NCBI GenBank assembly: GCA_019828595.1
Contig: JAHQRK010000017.1
Span: 124,001 to 188,000, forward strand
DNA from: Aphanomyces cochlioides
Taxonomy: Eukaryota; Oomycota; Saprolegniomycetes; Saprolegniales; Verrucalvaceae
Length of the DNA stretch: 64,000 nt
Direction of reading: 5' to 3'
This document shows positions 1 to 9,634 of the stretch, piece after piece. The stretch's first letter is position 1. The number at the start of each line of letters is the position of its first letter. Made by a program: the position numbers and the translations under genes. Below the pieces are notes generated by a model that was given only the letters and a program-made list of their open reading frames with translations, searched no databases and was not told where the DNA came from.

Positions 1-1046
1 CCAATATCCACAAGTCACGCAGACGCCTCTTGAAAGGCGCCATGACCCCAACATCAAGGGGTTGGAGATGAGAAGTCGTGTTGGGTGGAAGGGCACACAG
101 CGTCGATCCAAGCTCCCGCTCAACAAACCGTCGAGAGAAAGAGGAGACGTGGCTGTCGAAATTATCGACAATGATGACACTGGGTGTGATGATTTCTTCC
201 ATGAGCACATGACGGAGGTAAAATGACCAAACAACAGAGTCCATCCACGCGTTCTTCTGCACAGAATAGTAGTGGTCGGAAGGGAAGATGCGAAACTCCC
301 TGTTCTCAATCAAACCACCGGGGACACCACGCATGATGAAGAGGACAGGAAGTTTGACACCATCCCTTCGGACAGTGAGAACCGCAGTCATTCGCATAGA
401 GTGCTTTTCACCAGCAGACAAGGCCGAATTGCCGCCGCGAATGGACCATATCCTTCGTGGAGGCATGTCAAAATAGACAGCGGTTTCATCGACATTGTAA
501 ACGTCCTTCGAACCATACGCAGCGTAGCGTCGGGGAAATCTTCAGCAAATTGGTCACGGAACTCTTCGAGTTCTTCTTGGTTTCGCTTCATCTTATGGGG
601 TTTTGTTTTGAAAAACCATGTCGATCACAGAATCATTGAATCATTCGCATGAGGTTGTTGTACGCTTTGTCGGTGTCGTGTGTCGCCATGTAGGAATTGA
701 GCCATGCACATTGGGTACGCTTCATGAAGTTGATGACATGTATTGACGTCACTGCTCGCTCCCTACTCCTACGCTCTGTAATGTAGTCTACAAGAGCTTG
801 GGGATCAGGGAGCGCTTCGCGTCGGCCGGCGCCGGGTATATTCTTGCTTTTCTTGTTAGGCACGTCGATGTATTTGGCGTGTTTGGAGGCCCACTTTCGA
901 ACCGTGCTTGGGTCAACGTCAAAGATCTTGGCCACTTCGTAGCTGGACATTGTCTTCAACATCTCGATGGCCTCGAGTTTGGTCTTGACGGTGTTTCTTT
1001 GGGTGGATGGCATCGATGGAATAAAATGGACTGAATTTAATGACAA
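1..1046 (-). pseudogene. pogo/Tigger-type DDE transposase, broken, runs off the left edge
   Basis: Cut-and-paste transposase of the Tc1/mariner-pogo group. The first 137 codons (1046 to 633) form an N-terminal helix-turn-helix/CENP-B-like region (MLKTMSSYEVAKIF, DPSTVRKWASKH). Conceptual reading further along the minus strand gives the DDE core in pieces: NVDET near 490, IIVDNFDSH near 165 and LQPLDVG near 50, in the expected order. The frame is interrupted by a TGA near 633 and by frame changes near 600 and 500, so it cannot make a full protein as written. The 3' end lies outside the window. Family assignment is secure from motif order. Whether the breaks are biological or sequence errors cannot be told here. 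Confidence 0.8.
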
Positions 1047-2320
1047 AACAATAATTTTCTAATTTTCATCCAATCAAATTAATGAATGGCTCTGAACGTA
1101 TTTTTATTGGACGTTATTTTTCAATACTGTGGCACCCAAACTCGAAGTACCACTAGTGCCAAAATTCCGTCGTTCCCTGTATTTCTGTAACTGGCGACGA
1201 AAGGCGCGGCGACCCATGCACTCTCAAGTAACCCAAGGGCTTCTAATTCCCATCAAAACATCGACATGATGTCGTCATTCTCTCCCTGAAGTTTCAAATC
1301 TTTATCCCCATCTTTCTTCAAGTAGAACACTAGGCAAACATTGACTTGTAGTAATTCAGAGGATTGGCTTCCCCAAACATTCGTGCGAAGGATGAGGGGA
1401 TCTCGACGACATTGAGTCATTGGACAGGGGAGTAACTATTCCACTATCAGTAAGAGAGGCAAAGTTTGGCCGATGAAGCCTTTTCGATGAAATTTCTTCG
1501 TTCCTATTCATTCGACCTTCGACCTTGAGCATGAATGTCTCGCCACCTTGTCGATGTATCACTTGTCATTGATTATTGTACTCAATACACAAAGTCAGAG
1601 CGAATGTACAGACTGCGACTTGGATATCGAATCAATCAAAGCAACTTTCAGGCGTGGGATGATTCGACTTCGGCCTACTATGCGTCGCATACTCAAGGCT
1701 TTCCAGTCTGAAACGTGCTTGGCATGACGTAGAATGCACCACACAGTCTCGACAAACTTGGCCACTGACACTGCACTCGACACTGCAAATTCCTCCAAAG
1801 CCACGATCGGAAATGAGCCATTCCAGTCGACACAGACACCGTCCTTGGCGCCATGAAGTGTGGTTGTTTGCTTTCTCGTCGTTGTACACGGAGCTTATTG
1901 TAACATGTAGACTTAAACAGCAGAGTGACCTAATGCCGTACTCAGGTGAAGATTTGAATTCAAGCATGGCGATAAACACTTCAACAAGTCAAAGCAACCG
2001 CTCTTACTGAGCTCAAGCGTCGAGAATTCTACCATGGGACTCGCTGTCGGGGTTTGAGTGAATTGTCGACTCAGAAAGCTCATGACGCTACTGGCGGCAG
2101 TGGCAATCCGACTGCATTGACTCTACGATTCCTATGGCGTCGTGGAATTGAACAATTGGTCGATTGACAAAGTACAAAGCTTTCACAGCAGAGATGCCTG
2201 AATTCGACCTCTTGGCGTATGAAATGTGCCAACTACGGAGCAGAAGAATATGGTGCTGCTGTATTTCCCATGACGCAGCGATAGATGGCTCATGGAACGT
2301 ACGATATTTTGAAATTGACC
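1047..2320. other. intergenic, no gene recognised
   Basis: Between the divergently placed transposase (minus) and GH5 copy 1 (plus). Several short open frames occur on both strands, but none has a recognisable motif or a duplicate elsewhere in the window. The last 100-200 bases should hold the GH5 promoter; I see no convincing core element. Confidence 0.5.
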
Positions 2321-3880
2321 ATGCGCCAAGCAATCGTCACCCTCTCCTCTGTCGCCGCCATCGCGTCCGCGGCTCATATCCAACATGATATTCGAGCTGG
2401 CCGAGTGAAATCTCACGGCGTCAACTTGGGCGGTTGGCTCGTCGCTGAGAACTGGATGACGACGGGCGCGGTCATTTGGCAAGGCGTTCCCCAGACTACG
2501 ATGCCCAAGGTGAGTACACGACGATGGGCTACTGGGGAGCTCAACAAGGGAGGTCGCGATTCCAACAACATTGGTCGACCTTTATCACGGAAAACGACAT
2601 TCGGCAAATTTCTCTCGCAAACCTCAACACTGTTCGTGTTCCCGTTGGTTTCTGGATCCAAGGCTGTGATCACTTGGCTGCTGGCGTTCTCAAGGATCGC
2701 ATAAGCTTGACTCCGTCTGTAGCCCTGCTCATGATGCCTCTCTAGTGCAACCGATATGCCAAAGGCGGCCTCGACTACCTCGACAAGCTCATTCGCGACT
2801 GGGCGTGGAAACACAATGTGGCGGTGTTGATTAGCATCCACGGCGCTCCTGGATCCCAAAATGGCCACGACCACAGTGGAGCTGAAGATAGCCATGTCTA
2901 CTGGAGCCAATACTCCGAGAACGTGAAGGCGACAGTCAACTTTGCCTCGTTTCTAGCCCAGAGATACAAAAACGACGATGCGTTCTTGGGCATCGGTCTT
3001 TTGAACGAACCCAGAATCTGTCGACACTAACGTGCTCATGCAATGCTACCGCGATGCGTACAAGGCAGTCCGAGCTGTGAGCGACTGTGTTTTGACCCAC
3101 GTGCCTCTCTTGAGCCACCAAAAGCTCGGCCATGGAACTTATATGGACGATTTCGCCCCCGAGATGACCAATGTGTGGCACGAATGGCATCCTTACGTGA
3201 TTTGGACTTATGAATCGATGACGGAGGACCAATTGATCAACCAAGGCGTCGCGGGTCGAGTCAATGATATCAACAACTGGAAGGGCAAGCCGATCTTCTT
3301 GGGCGAATGGAGCTTTGTCATGCCTGGCTCGACCTTCAGTGATATGAATCGCTTTGGGCAGTTGGCGTCCAGGATGATGGGGATGTTCAAGGGGGCCAAG
3401 AGTGGCTGGGCATATTGGACGTGGAAGAAAGCGAATGACGACAAGTCCAACCTGGACAAGTGGTCGCTCCGCTCGGTTCTCAAATTAGCCAACTCGTTCA
3501 CACCAACCGCCAACGAAAAAGCCACCGCCATCTACGACTCGAACGGCAAGAGTCTTACCACTCGCACCGATGCATGGCGCCTTGTGAACGACAAGACTTG
3601 GGTCGCTGAAGTCGGCCGCGCCAGGGAGTGGTGGTATGACTCGAAAGCCAAGACTCTTCGAAGCAACCTTGACGGTCAGTGTTTGGACGGCTACCCGACG
3701 CAGAACGGACAATTCGCAGTCCATGCTTATGCCTGTGCAGCTGGCAACCAAAATCAAGTGTGGACGTTGTCGAACGGCTCGATCATCCACGACAAATCGA
3801 GGTTCTGCCTCACGTCCAGCTTGACTCTCGTCACGTGCGACGCTTCCAAGGCGAGCCAAAAGTTCACCATCACCAACTAA
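2321..3880 (+). pseudogene. GH5 exo-beta-1,3-glucanase-like with C-terminal lectin domain, copy 1 (frameshifted)
   Basis: Secreted glycoside hydrolase family 5 enzyme resembling glucan 1,3-beta-glucosidases. The ATG at 2321 starts a signal peptide (about residues 1-18, MRQAIVTLSSVAAIASAA), followed by [17 protein letters not shown]. The acid/base Glu is in LLNEP (about 3000-3014) and the nucleophile Glu in FLGEWSF (about 3297-3317). From about 3500 a ricin-B/CBM13-like domain follows (GQCLDGY, NQVWTL) and reaches the stop at 3880. By comparison with copy 2 there are three problems: a one-base loss near 2500, an intron at 2701-2745 whose donor reads ATAAGC instead of GT, and a two-base loss just after LLNEP near 3015. 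Unlike copies 2 and 3 it has no intron before the lectin domain and keeps the full lectin tail. A role in beta-glucan remodelling or degradation is family knowledge, not shown here. Confidence 0.85.
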
Positions 3881-3984
3881 GCCTTGCCATAGTCTTGTTA
3901 TTTTCAAACTAACATCGTACTGCTTGTGTTGTTCATGGAGCAAACAGCATGCCGCCTTTGAACAGCAGAATAGTTTCAGCTTGA

Positions 3985-5385
3985 CTCTACTGCAAAAAAC
4001 AGCAGGAAAGATCGTATGGAAAGTTGGATCCGACGCTTCTAAGTACAGCTGTAACGCAGTCGTTGGATTTCTTTGACCTGCAAGAAGACGCATGCTCTTG
4101 GAGGTCCAGTCTAGATCTCGGAAGGATAAAAGGAAGGGAAATGTATTGAGGCTTAGGAAGACACTTATCTGTCCAAAGTACTCCAAGGCTTGCGTTTTGG
4201 CAACTCTCTCAGACGCCTAACTTGAGCTACGACCACTCGAACTTTGACGGCTGTACCGACCAGAGCTACCCGGGCTGCCCAATGGGCCACTCATATGCAT
4301 ACTCTCTTGTCTCTGGGGCCGACGGCCACTCGAGCTTTGACGACTGTACCGACCAGAGCTACCCGGACTACCCAATGGGCCACTCATATCCATACTCTCT
4401 TGTCTCTGGGGCTGACGACGACCTTGATCAGCACCCGCTTGACCTTGACGTCTCTCTTGTCCGCGATTTTGACGATGCGCAAGTGGAATTTGATTGACAA
4501 ACGTGATATCTCGTCGTTGGCTTTCGGTCATCGAGTCTTGTCGGCGGATCGCAGCACGGTTACGGGCAGGTGTGCGGCCACTACTCTGGCCCTTCAAACA
4601 ACATGCAAACAAGCCAGCAGTCGATAGACGCCTAGCAGAGGAGTCATACGAAGCTGTCGGGACTTCTTGGCCACGAAGGCCTCGCTTGGCATGTTTGCCA
4701 TCACGACCACCTTGCAGAACGCGAAGATCGTTGTCTGCAGCGTCCATGCGGATTTGCTGATGGTCCAACAAAACTGGTGAGTCTTGGCGAGGTTGGTTGA
4801 ACGCCACGACGGCAGAGGTAGCAAGCGCAAGCGTGACAAAGTGACGCATGACGCATGGTACGAGCTAGTCCAAGGTAATTTGCACAATGACGAAACAAAG
4901 CAAGACGAAATGTTCATCGCAAACATCCCAACACAACATGCAAATGCGACAACTGCTAGAAGCATTCGAAGAACGCTGCAGTCAGATGAATGGGAGGCGT
5001 GGTTGCCACAGCACGATTTAATCTTATGTGCCACCGACATTGATTGGACAGAGCGACCTTGGCGGAGACTATGAAAAGAGTTTGTATCGCGGTGAAATGC
5101 CGCCAACATGGATGCGTGGAGACACTCTACGATGAAGATTGTCGTGCTCGTCGTTGTGACTCAAGAGAACGCGCAAAGCCCAAGGCGACACACTCCTCCC
5201 TCGGTTCCCCCTCCACATCAATGGAGCTTTCCCGAGCATGTTTCCCAGCGAAGAAAGAAAGGTCGCCGTGAAAAGTAAGGTGTTTGCGAATAAACACAAC
5301 AATCTATGATAGAGTATGGCTTGCCACACCTATCTCTCATGGCACATGGTGACGTTGGTCAAATCACATACCAGTTTAAAGTATA
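3985..5385. repeat. direct segmental duplication, copy 1 (pair at 24250-25637)
   Basis: Nearly identical to 24250-25637 in the same orientation, including the minus-strand secreted-protein gene and its upstream region. Copy 1 lacks about 90 bases present at 24265-24350. The copies diverge abruptly after CATACCAGTTTAAA. The upstream part (about 38040-38256, continuing after 38673) recurs in inverted orientation as a third partial copy. Confidence 0.9.
4217..4849 (-). CDS. small secreted Arg/Ser/Gln-rich repeat protein, copy 1
   Basis: Predicted 210-residue secreted protein. The start at 4849 gives a clear signal peptide (MRHFVTLALATSAVVAF), then a polar, Arg-rich mature region with no cysteine framework beyond one CC pair. 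The C-terminus holds two tandem units of about 32 residues containing RPQRQESMHMSGPLGSPGSS and GRYSRQSSSGR; the paralogue at 24549-25112 has one. A short repeat of CATGCGT at the start region is absent from the paralogue. The gene is convergent with GH5 copy 1. No enzyme family is recognised. Secretion plus low-complexity repeats fits an oomycete effector-like or wall-associated protein, but I see no clear RxLR-dEER or CHxC arrangement, so function stays open. Confidence 0.65.
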   Translation of the reverse strand: MRHFVTLALATSAVVAFNQPRQDSPVLLDHQQIRMDAADNDLRVLQGGRDGKHAKRGLRGQEVPTASYDSSARRLSTAGLFACCLKGQSSGRTPARNRAAIRRQDSMTESQRRDITFVNQIPLAHRQNRGQERRQGQAGADQGRRQPQRQESMDMSGPLGSPGSSGRYSRQSSSGRRPQRQESMHMSGPLGSPGSSGRYSRQSSSGRSSS

Positions 5386-6147
5386 GAATTAGTTTTGACC
5401 GAAATTTATGGGAAATCGACCAATCATACATCTATAAAATATCTTTATATTGACCAATTATACTGTAGAATGTCCTCTATCTGAGTGTTTGGAGCGGATG
5501 AACGTGTGCCAGATTCGTGAGCCCGGCAAAGTAGCACTGAAATTCTTGCACACTTTCTTCTCATGTTAGGATTCAACGTCAGAAGCTTCAAATGGTAGCT
5601 CATGCCCGTTAAAAGGAGAACGATTTGAATAGACTAGTGAAAATTTGACAAGATGACTCCTGTCTTGTACTGTGTCTATATGAGATGAACACAACATTGG
5701 ACTCCACTACTTGTACGAGGTGCTTGATGCAATCAGCGTGTCTGAATCTTAGCCTTAAAACATGTAATCACACGCAAAATCTCGGGTAAAATCGCAGTAA
5801 ATGTAGTAAATACATTTAAAAACGAATACTGCATTAAAACAGTACCCTTTTCAATGTGAGCCATACAGGCTGGAAGCACGCCCCTGGAATCGGGACCACG
5901 TTAACTTGGTCGTTGCGCATGAAGTTTCACCTCAATGCAATCGAAAGATCTCATATCAACTCAAAATCAGCCAATTATAATGAAAAGTTAATTTGATTCG
6001 TCAAAATCTAAGTGTAGGCAATCCGTTCCTACGAATTCCAATCACAATACACAATATTTATCCATTCCATATATAGTGTTCGTTAGAACCCTACCCCTGA
6101 GGTGAACTCGACTAAATACAACCGGATTGTTGCCTCTCAAGCAGAGA
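4850..6147. other. 5' flank of secreted-protein gene, then AT-rich intergenic
   Basis: Up to about 5385 this is the duplicated upstream region, presumably with the promoter. From 5386 to the Helitron boundary at 6147/6148 it is AT-rich with no gene recognised. Confidence 0.5.
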
Positions 6148-6212
6148 CTAGGGTGAGGCCAGGGCTACGCCCCTGGGTGGAGCGTTTTGCTTTGGAAATA
6201 ACAAAGATTTGA

Positions 6213-7571
6213 TCACACACATGAAACATTTGAAGCCATACTATGCATTTTGCATTTTGATTCAGGCCCAGTTCGAAGTAAAAAATAAGTCAACGCAGAG
6301 CATTCTGATTGGCTACTGTTGACTGGCGAATATTTTTTTTCGTCAGGAGTTAAATCATGTCCTGTAGCAACAGGTAGCACTCGAGTGCTTCTACCGCAGC
6401 AGTCCTTTTCTTCGCCTGGCCAAATCTTCGCTTCGCAATGGCGGCAAATCGAACGCTGCTCAATAGTATGAAGAGGCACCAATGATTCATCGAAGTCATC
6501 GAAACTGACGCGTGCACTGTTGTGACCACTCTTCTTCTTCGGGCGACCCTTGGGTTTATTCCGGAGACTTAATCCTTGCTCGCGAGGAGGTACATCAATC
6601 AAATCCACATCCACGTTTAGCGGAGGATCAGTATTTGCCAAGGCAAGTAATTGATTGTCAGTGTTGCAATCCACATTTCCATCGGAAATATCTTCTTCCT
6701 TGGTTTCTTCTTCACCTCCTTCATTCATACGGTTAGGTTGTAGCGCAGCATAGATCCTTCGATTGTCAACTGTGCGCTCGCGATCTTCTTGCTCCTGAGC
6801 TGCCAGAAGCTTGAGATGATGGTCACTTTGAGCATGATAATGGATTCCGTCTTCTCCCTCCTTGGTTTCCTCTTCGTCGCTCTGATCCATGTCCGTATGG
6901 TGCAAAATGATGGCACCCCGCCCTTGATTCGCAACCTCAGTGTTGTGCTTCTTTTCGCGAGCACGTTTGTTGTATTCCGCCTTCTTGGATCTTTTCATAG
7001 CCACCTCTTTGTCGAAGTCTTCCACGATAGCATGCCGTTTCTTTTCGCGAGCACGATTGTTGTACTCCGCCTTTTTGGATTTGTCGACCTCTTCCAGGAG
7101 AGCTTGCCGTTTCTGTTCGTGAGCACGATTGTTGTACTCCGCCTTTAGGAGAGCTTGCCGTTTCTTTTCGTGAGCACGATTGTTGTACTCCGCCTTTAGG
7201 AGAGCTTGCCGTTGCTTTTCGTGAGCACGTTTGTTGTACTCCGCCTTTCTCATAGCCGCCTCGTCGTTAATATTGCCCTGATTCAAGGCATCGTCATCCA
7301 CAGCCCAGCCATTAGCTCCAGTTGATGCAGACTCTTGTTCGGTAGCATGCACTTCATTAAGCTCTGCTTGCTTGCCAGGTTCGGAGTTATCGATCGCATG
7401 TCCTTGATTGTCATTGTCATGACTGCAATTGCCTTTGCCTTTCTTAGAGGCCGAGTAGTTGTTATTTTCTACACAGAAAACTGCGTCAGACAAATGTTCA
7501 TACAAAAACATCAACACAAAAATGATAATGTGATTGGATCGTAAAAATACTGTGGATATGTGCCCCGCCAC
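6213..7571 (-). pseudogene. truncated Helitron Rep (N-terminal part only)
   Basis: The first ~400 codons are identical to those of the Helitron 2 Rep, including the charged repeats and the cysteine motif SICRHCEAKIWPGEE. The frame then crosses the internal deletion join near 6360 and ends in about 50 unrelated residues (from STRVLPVATGHD). It lacks the Helitron-like N domain, the HUH motif and the paired tyrosines, so it cannot be a nicking enzyme. It would depend on a Rep supplied elsewhere. Confidence 0.8.
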
Positions 7572-8207
7572 TTAAGCTTAACATAATGTGTTTGCCAGAA
7601 AATACTACTCATTTCTTTCATAATTCGTACAGAATTCGCAGTATTTATTAAACATCACTTTGTTTAATATCGCTTATTGAACTCGTACATCCAATGAGTT
7701 GAAACTTTGATACTGGGTAATACACCTGCTAAGTATCATGAAACACCCCTTCAGTGATTCATGATACTCGCCGTAGGCCCACTATAAACAGTGGTACTCC
7801 GTCAAAAAAGTAGCACCATCAGTTGCAATAGTGGTAACCAACGTTACACATTGCCCCCTTACTGTAAAAAGTTGAACTATGGGGAGAGGATTTACTCGTC
7901 CAAAGTCAATATGAAAATACAGTAAAAACACACGTTTTAGCTGTCCCTGGCTGCTCTATGAAAATGTCCGGTATTTCGAGCCAAAAAGGCCCTACTTCGT
8001 AACATTCGCATATCGCGTCGGAATTCGCCTTTCGGAGTCCAAGCCTCTGGCCAGGGTATGGCTTAAAGTGGCAGAAAGGGCTCGTCACCCTACTGCACAG
8101 TGTGTTGACCGCTTATTCAGCGGCCTTTTCTGCCCGAGTGAAGCTATCCTAAGACATGCATCTCACCTTGCATCGTCCCAGAAAAACCCAATTGCCATTC
8201 ATCTCGT

Positions 8208-8867
8208 GGCGCTCCTCCAAAGGAACCCCACTGGACTCTTTCAACCTGTATTAACGGACAAATGACGAATTGATTTTGTATCCAGATAAAAGAATCGATT
8301 ATCCAGATACACTATAAACTCCAATCTGACCCCACGAATGCGCGCCATTGAAAGAGAACCATCCAATCCTTATACTTAGAAATAGAATACCACTCCAGTT
8401 GAAACCCACTAAACACAAACAATAAGAGCCATTCACTTGTCTGGACATACATTTCGAAATTTGCAATGGACAGTCTATATGACTTGTCCGATGTCTCGGA
8501 CTACACGTTCGACAGGGTTATGAAGGAAACAGTCAGCGAGTCAGCCGCTGTTGAATGGTGCATGAAAGTAAGTTGAAACTCCTGTAGAATGAAACTCACA
8601 GTCAATTGAAGGTGTGTGGGAAGTACGTGTGAAACAGTACTTGAAGGCCATGCGAGGTGTTCAAACTGACGACCTTCAATCTTACCTTGATCAGTTCATG
8701 TGGCGAAGCTGGTACTTTCCAAATCGTAAAACCTACATCTAATACATGACAGTGTTCATTGCATTCCATGTCACTTTGTTCCGTCCAAGGAAATATCCAT
8801 GGATGTTTCCATGGATATCCGGATAATTATGCGGAAGAGTCCAGTGGGGTTCCTTTGGAGGAGCGCC
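8208..8867 (+). mobile_element. Merlin-like DNA transposon, internally deleted (660 bp)
   Basis: The terminal inverted repeats of about 34 bp begin GGCGCTCCTCCAAAGGA and are near-perfect. They are flanked by an 8 bp direct duplication, CATCTCGT (8200-8207 and 8868-8875). Helitron 2 shows the corresponding uninterrupted sequence at about 13367 (GCCATTCAATCGTCTTTGG). TIRs starting GG.GC with an 8 bp duplication, plus a C-terminal ISXO2-like transposase remnant, fit the Merlin (IS1016-like) group. Confidence 0.75.
8466..8742 (+). pseudogene. Merlin/ISXO2-like transposase remnant, spliceable 80-codon frame
   Basis: Exon 8466-8567 (begins MDSLYDLSDVSDYTFDR), intron 8568-8601 (GTAAGT...CACAG, 34 nt), exon 8602-8742 ending at TAA. 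The second exon reads SIEGVWEVRVKQYLKAMRG and YLDQFMWRSWYF, which resembles the C-terminal end of ISXO2-like transposases (EGxW...YLDEFxxR). The N-terminal piece resembles the start of that family before its zinc ribbon. The catalytic middle is missing, so it is not expected to be active. The intron is predicted from splice signals and frame continuity only. Confidence 0.6.
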
Positions 8868-9634
8868 CATCTCGTCTTTGGCAACTGGCACGTCTGGGTT
8901 CCATCGTGACAAAACATGACACCAAGTATTGAGCAACACACCAAATATTTGACAACATCACACCAAATGGATGTTTGCCATGGATATCGGGCAATACAAC
9001 CTTGAGTGGTCAAATGAGTTGATGTTGGTTGGAAGTGCTGACTACTATGAACGAACTTGTCTCATTTTGTACTTGGATAAAGTATATAAAAATTGCTCAT
9101 TTGTTGACTTGACGTTTGTATGTAAAAATTACTCTCGTACTTAGTCTCGTACTTACGTGTTGCGTCAGAGCTTTAAGTAATAGACTAGGGTGAGGCCAGG
9201 GCTACGCCCCTGGGTGGAGCGTTTTGCTTTGGCAATAACAAAGATTTGCTCACACACATGAAACGTTTGAAGCCATACTATGAATTTTGAATTTAATTCA
9301 GGTCCAGTTCGAAGTAAAAAAATAAGTTAACGCCGAGCATTCTGATTGGCTACTGTTGACTGACGAATACTATTTTTCGTCAGGAGATGAATCATGTCCT
9401 GACCAAAAAACCGTCGACTCGTACCGAAAGATGAATAAATTATCCAATCAGAGATCATATTATTTTGAAACTAAGGAGACAACATTTACTTCGCACTCCT
9501 TATTCACTTCTTTCTTATTTTACTTCAAATTGGCCTCAATAGTTTCCCTGTTTTGTTGTGCAAAAATGCCAGTTCTTGCACAGATAACACAAACGACTTA
9601 TCAGTGATAATACAGACGCTCGAGGTACCCAGTC

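Larger units (their letters stand above)
6148..9184 (-). mobile_element. Helitron 1 (internally deleted, non-autonomous)
   Basis: Rolling-circle transposon on the minus strand. Its 5' end is TCTATTACTTAAAG (position 9184 inward). Its 3' end is CTAG at 6151-6148, preceded by a GC-rich hairpin (CCAGGGGCGTAGCCCTGG, about 6159-6176), the classic Helitron terminus. The base to the left is A. It matches Helitron 2 at both ends, but the Rep middle and C-terminal coding part is missing: the join is near 6360 at CATGTCCTG / TAGCAACAGG. It carries a Merlin-like insertion at 8208-8867. The right end directly abuts Helitron 2. Confidence 0.85.

Noticed and set aside
4600..4850. RxLR-type host-targeting motif in the secreted protein
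   Set aside because: Arg-rich stretches such as NDLRVLQGGRD and AKRGLRGQE do not give a clear RxLR followed by an acidic EER at the usual spacing.
6213..7571. Membrane or secreted protein suggested by the hydrophobic first 35 residues of the Helitron frame
   Set aside because: The rest is a nuclear-type charged protein identical to the Rep N-terminus; the hydrophobic stretch is more likely upstream non-coding sequence read in frame.
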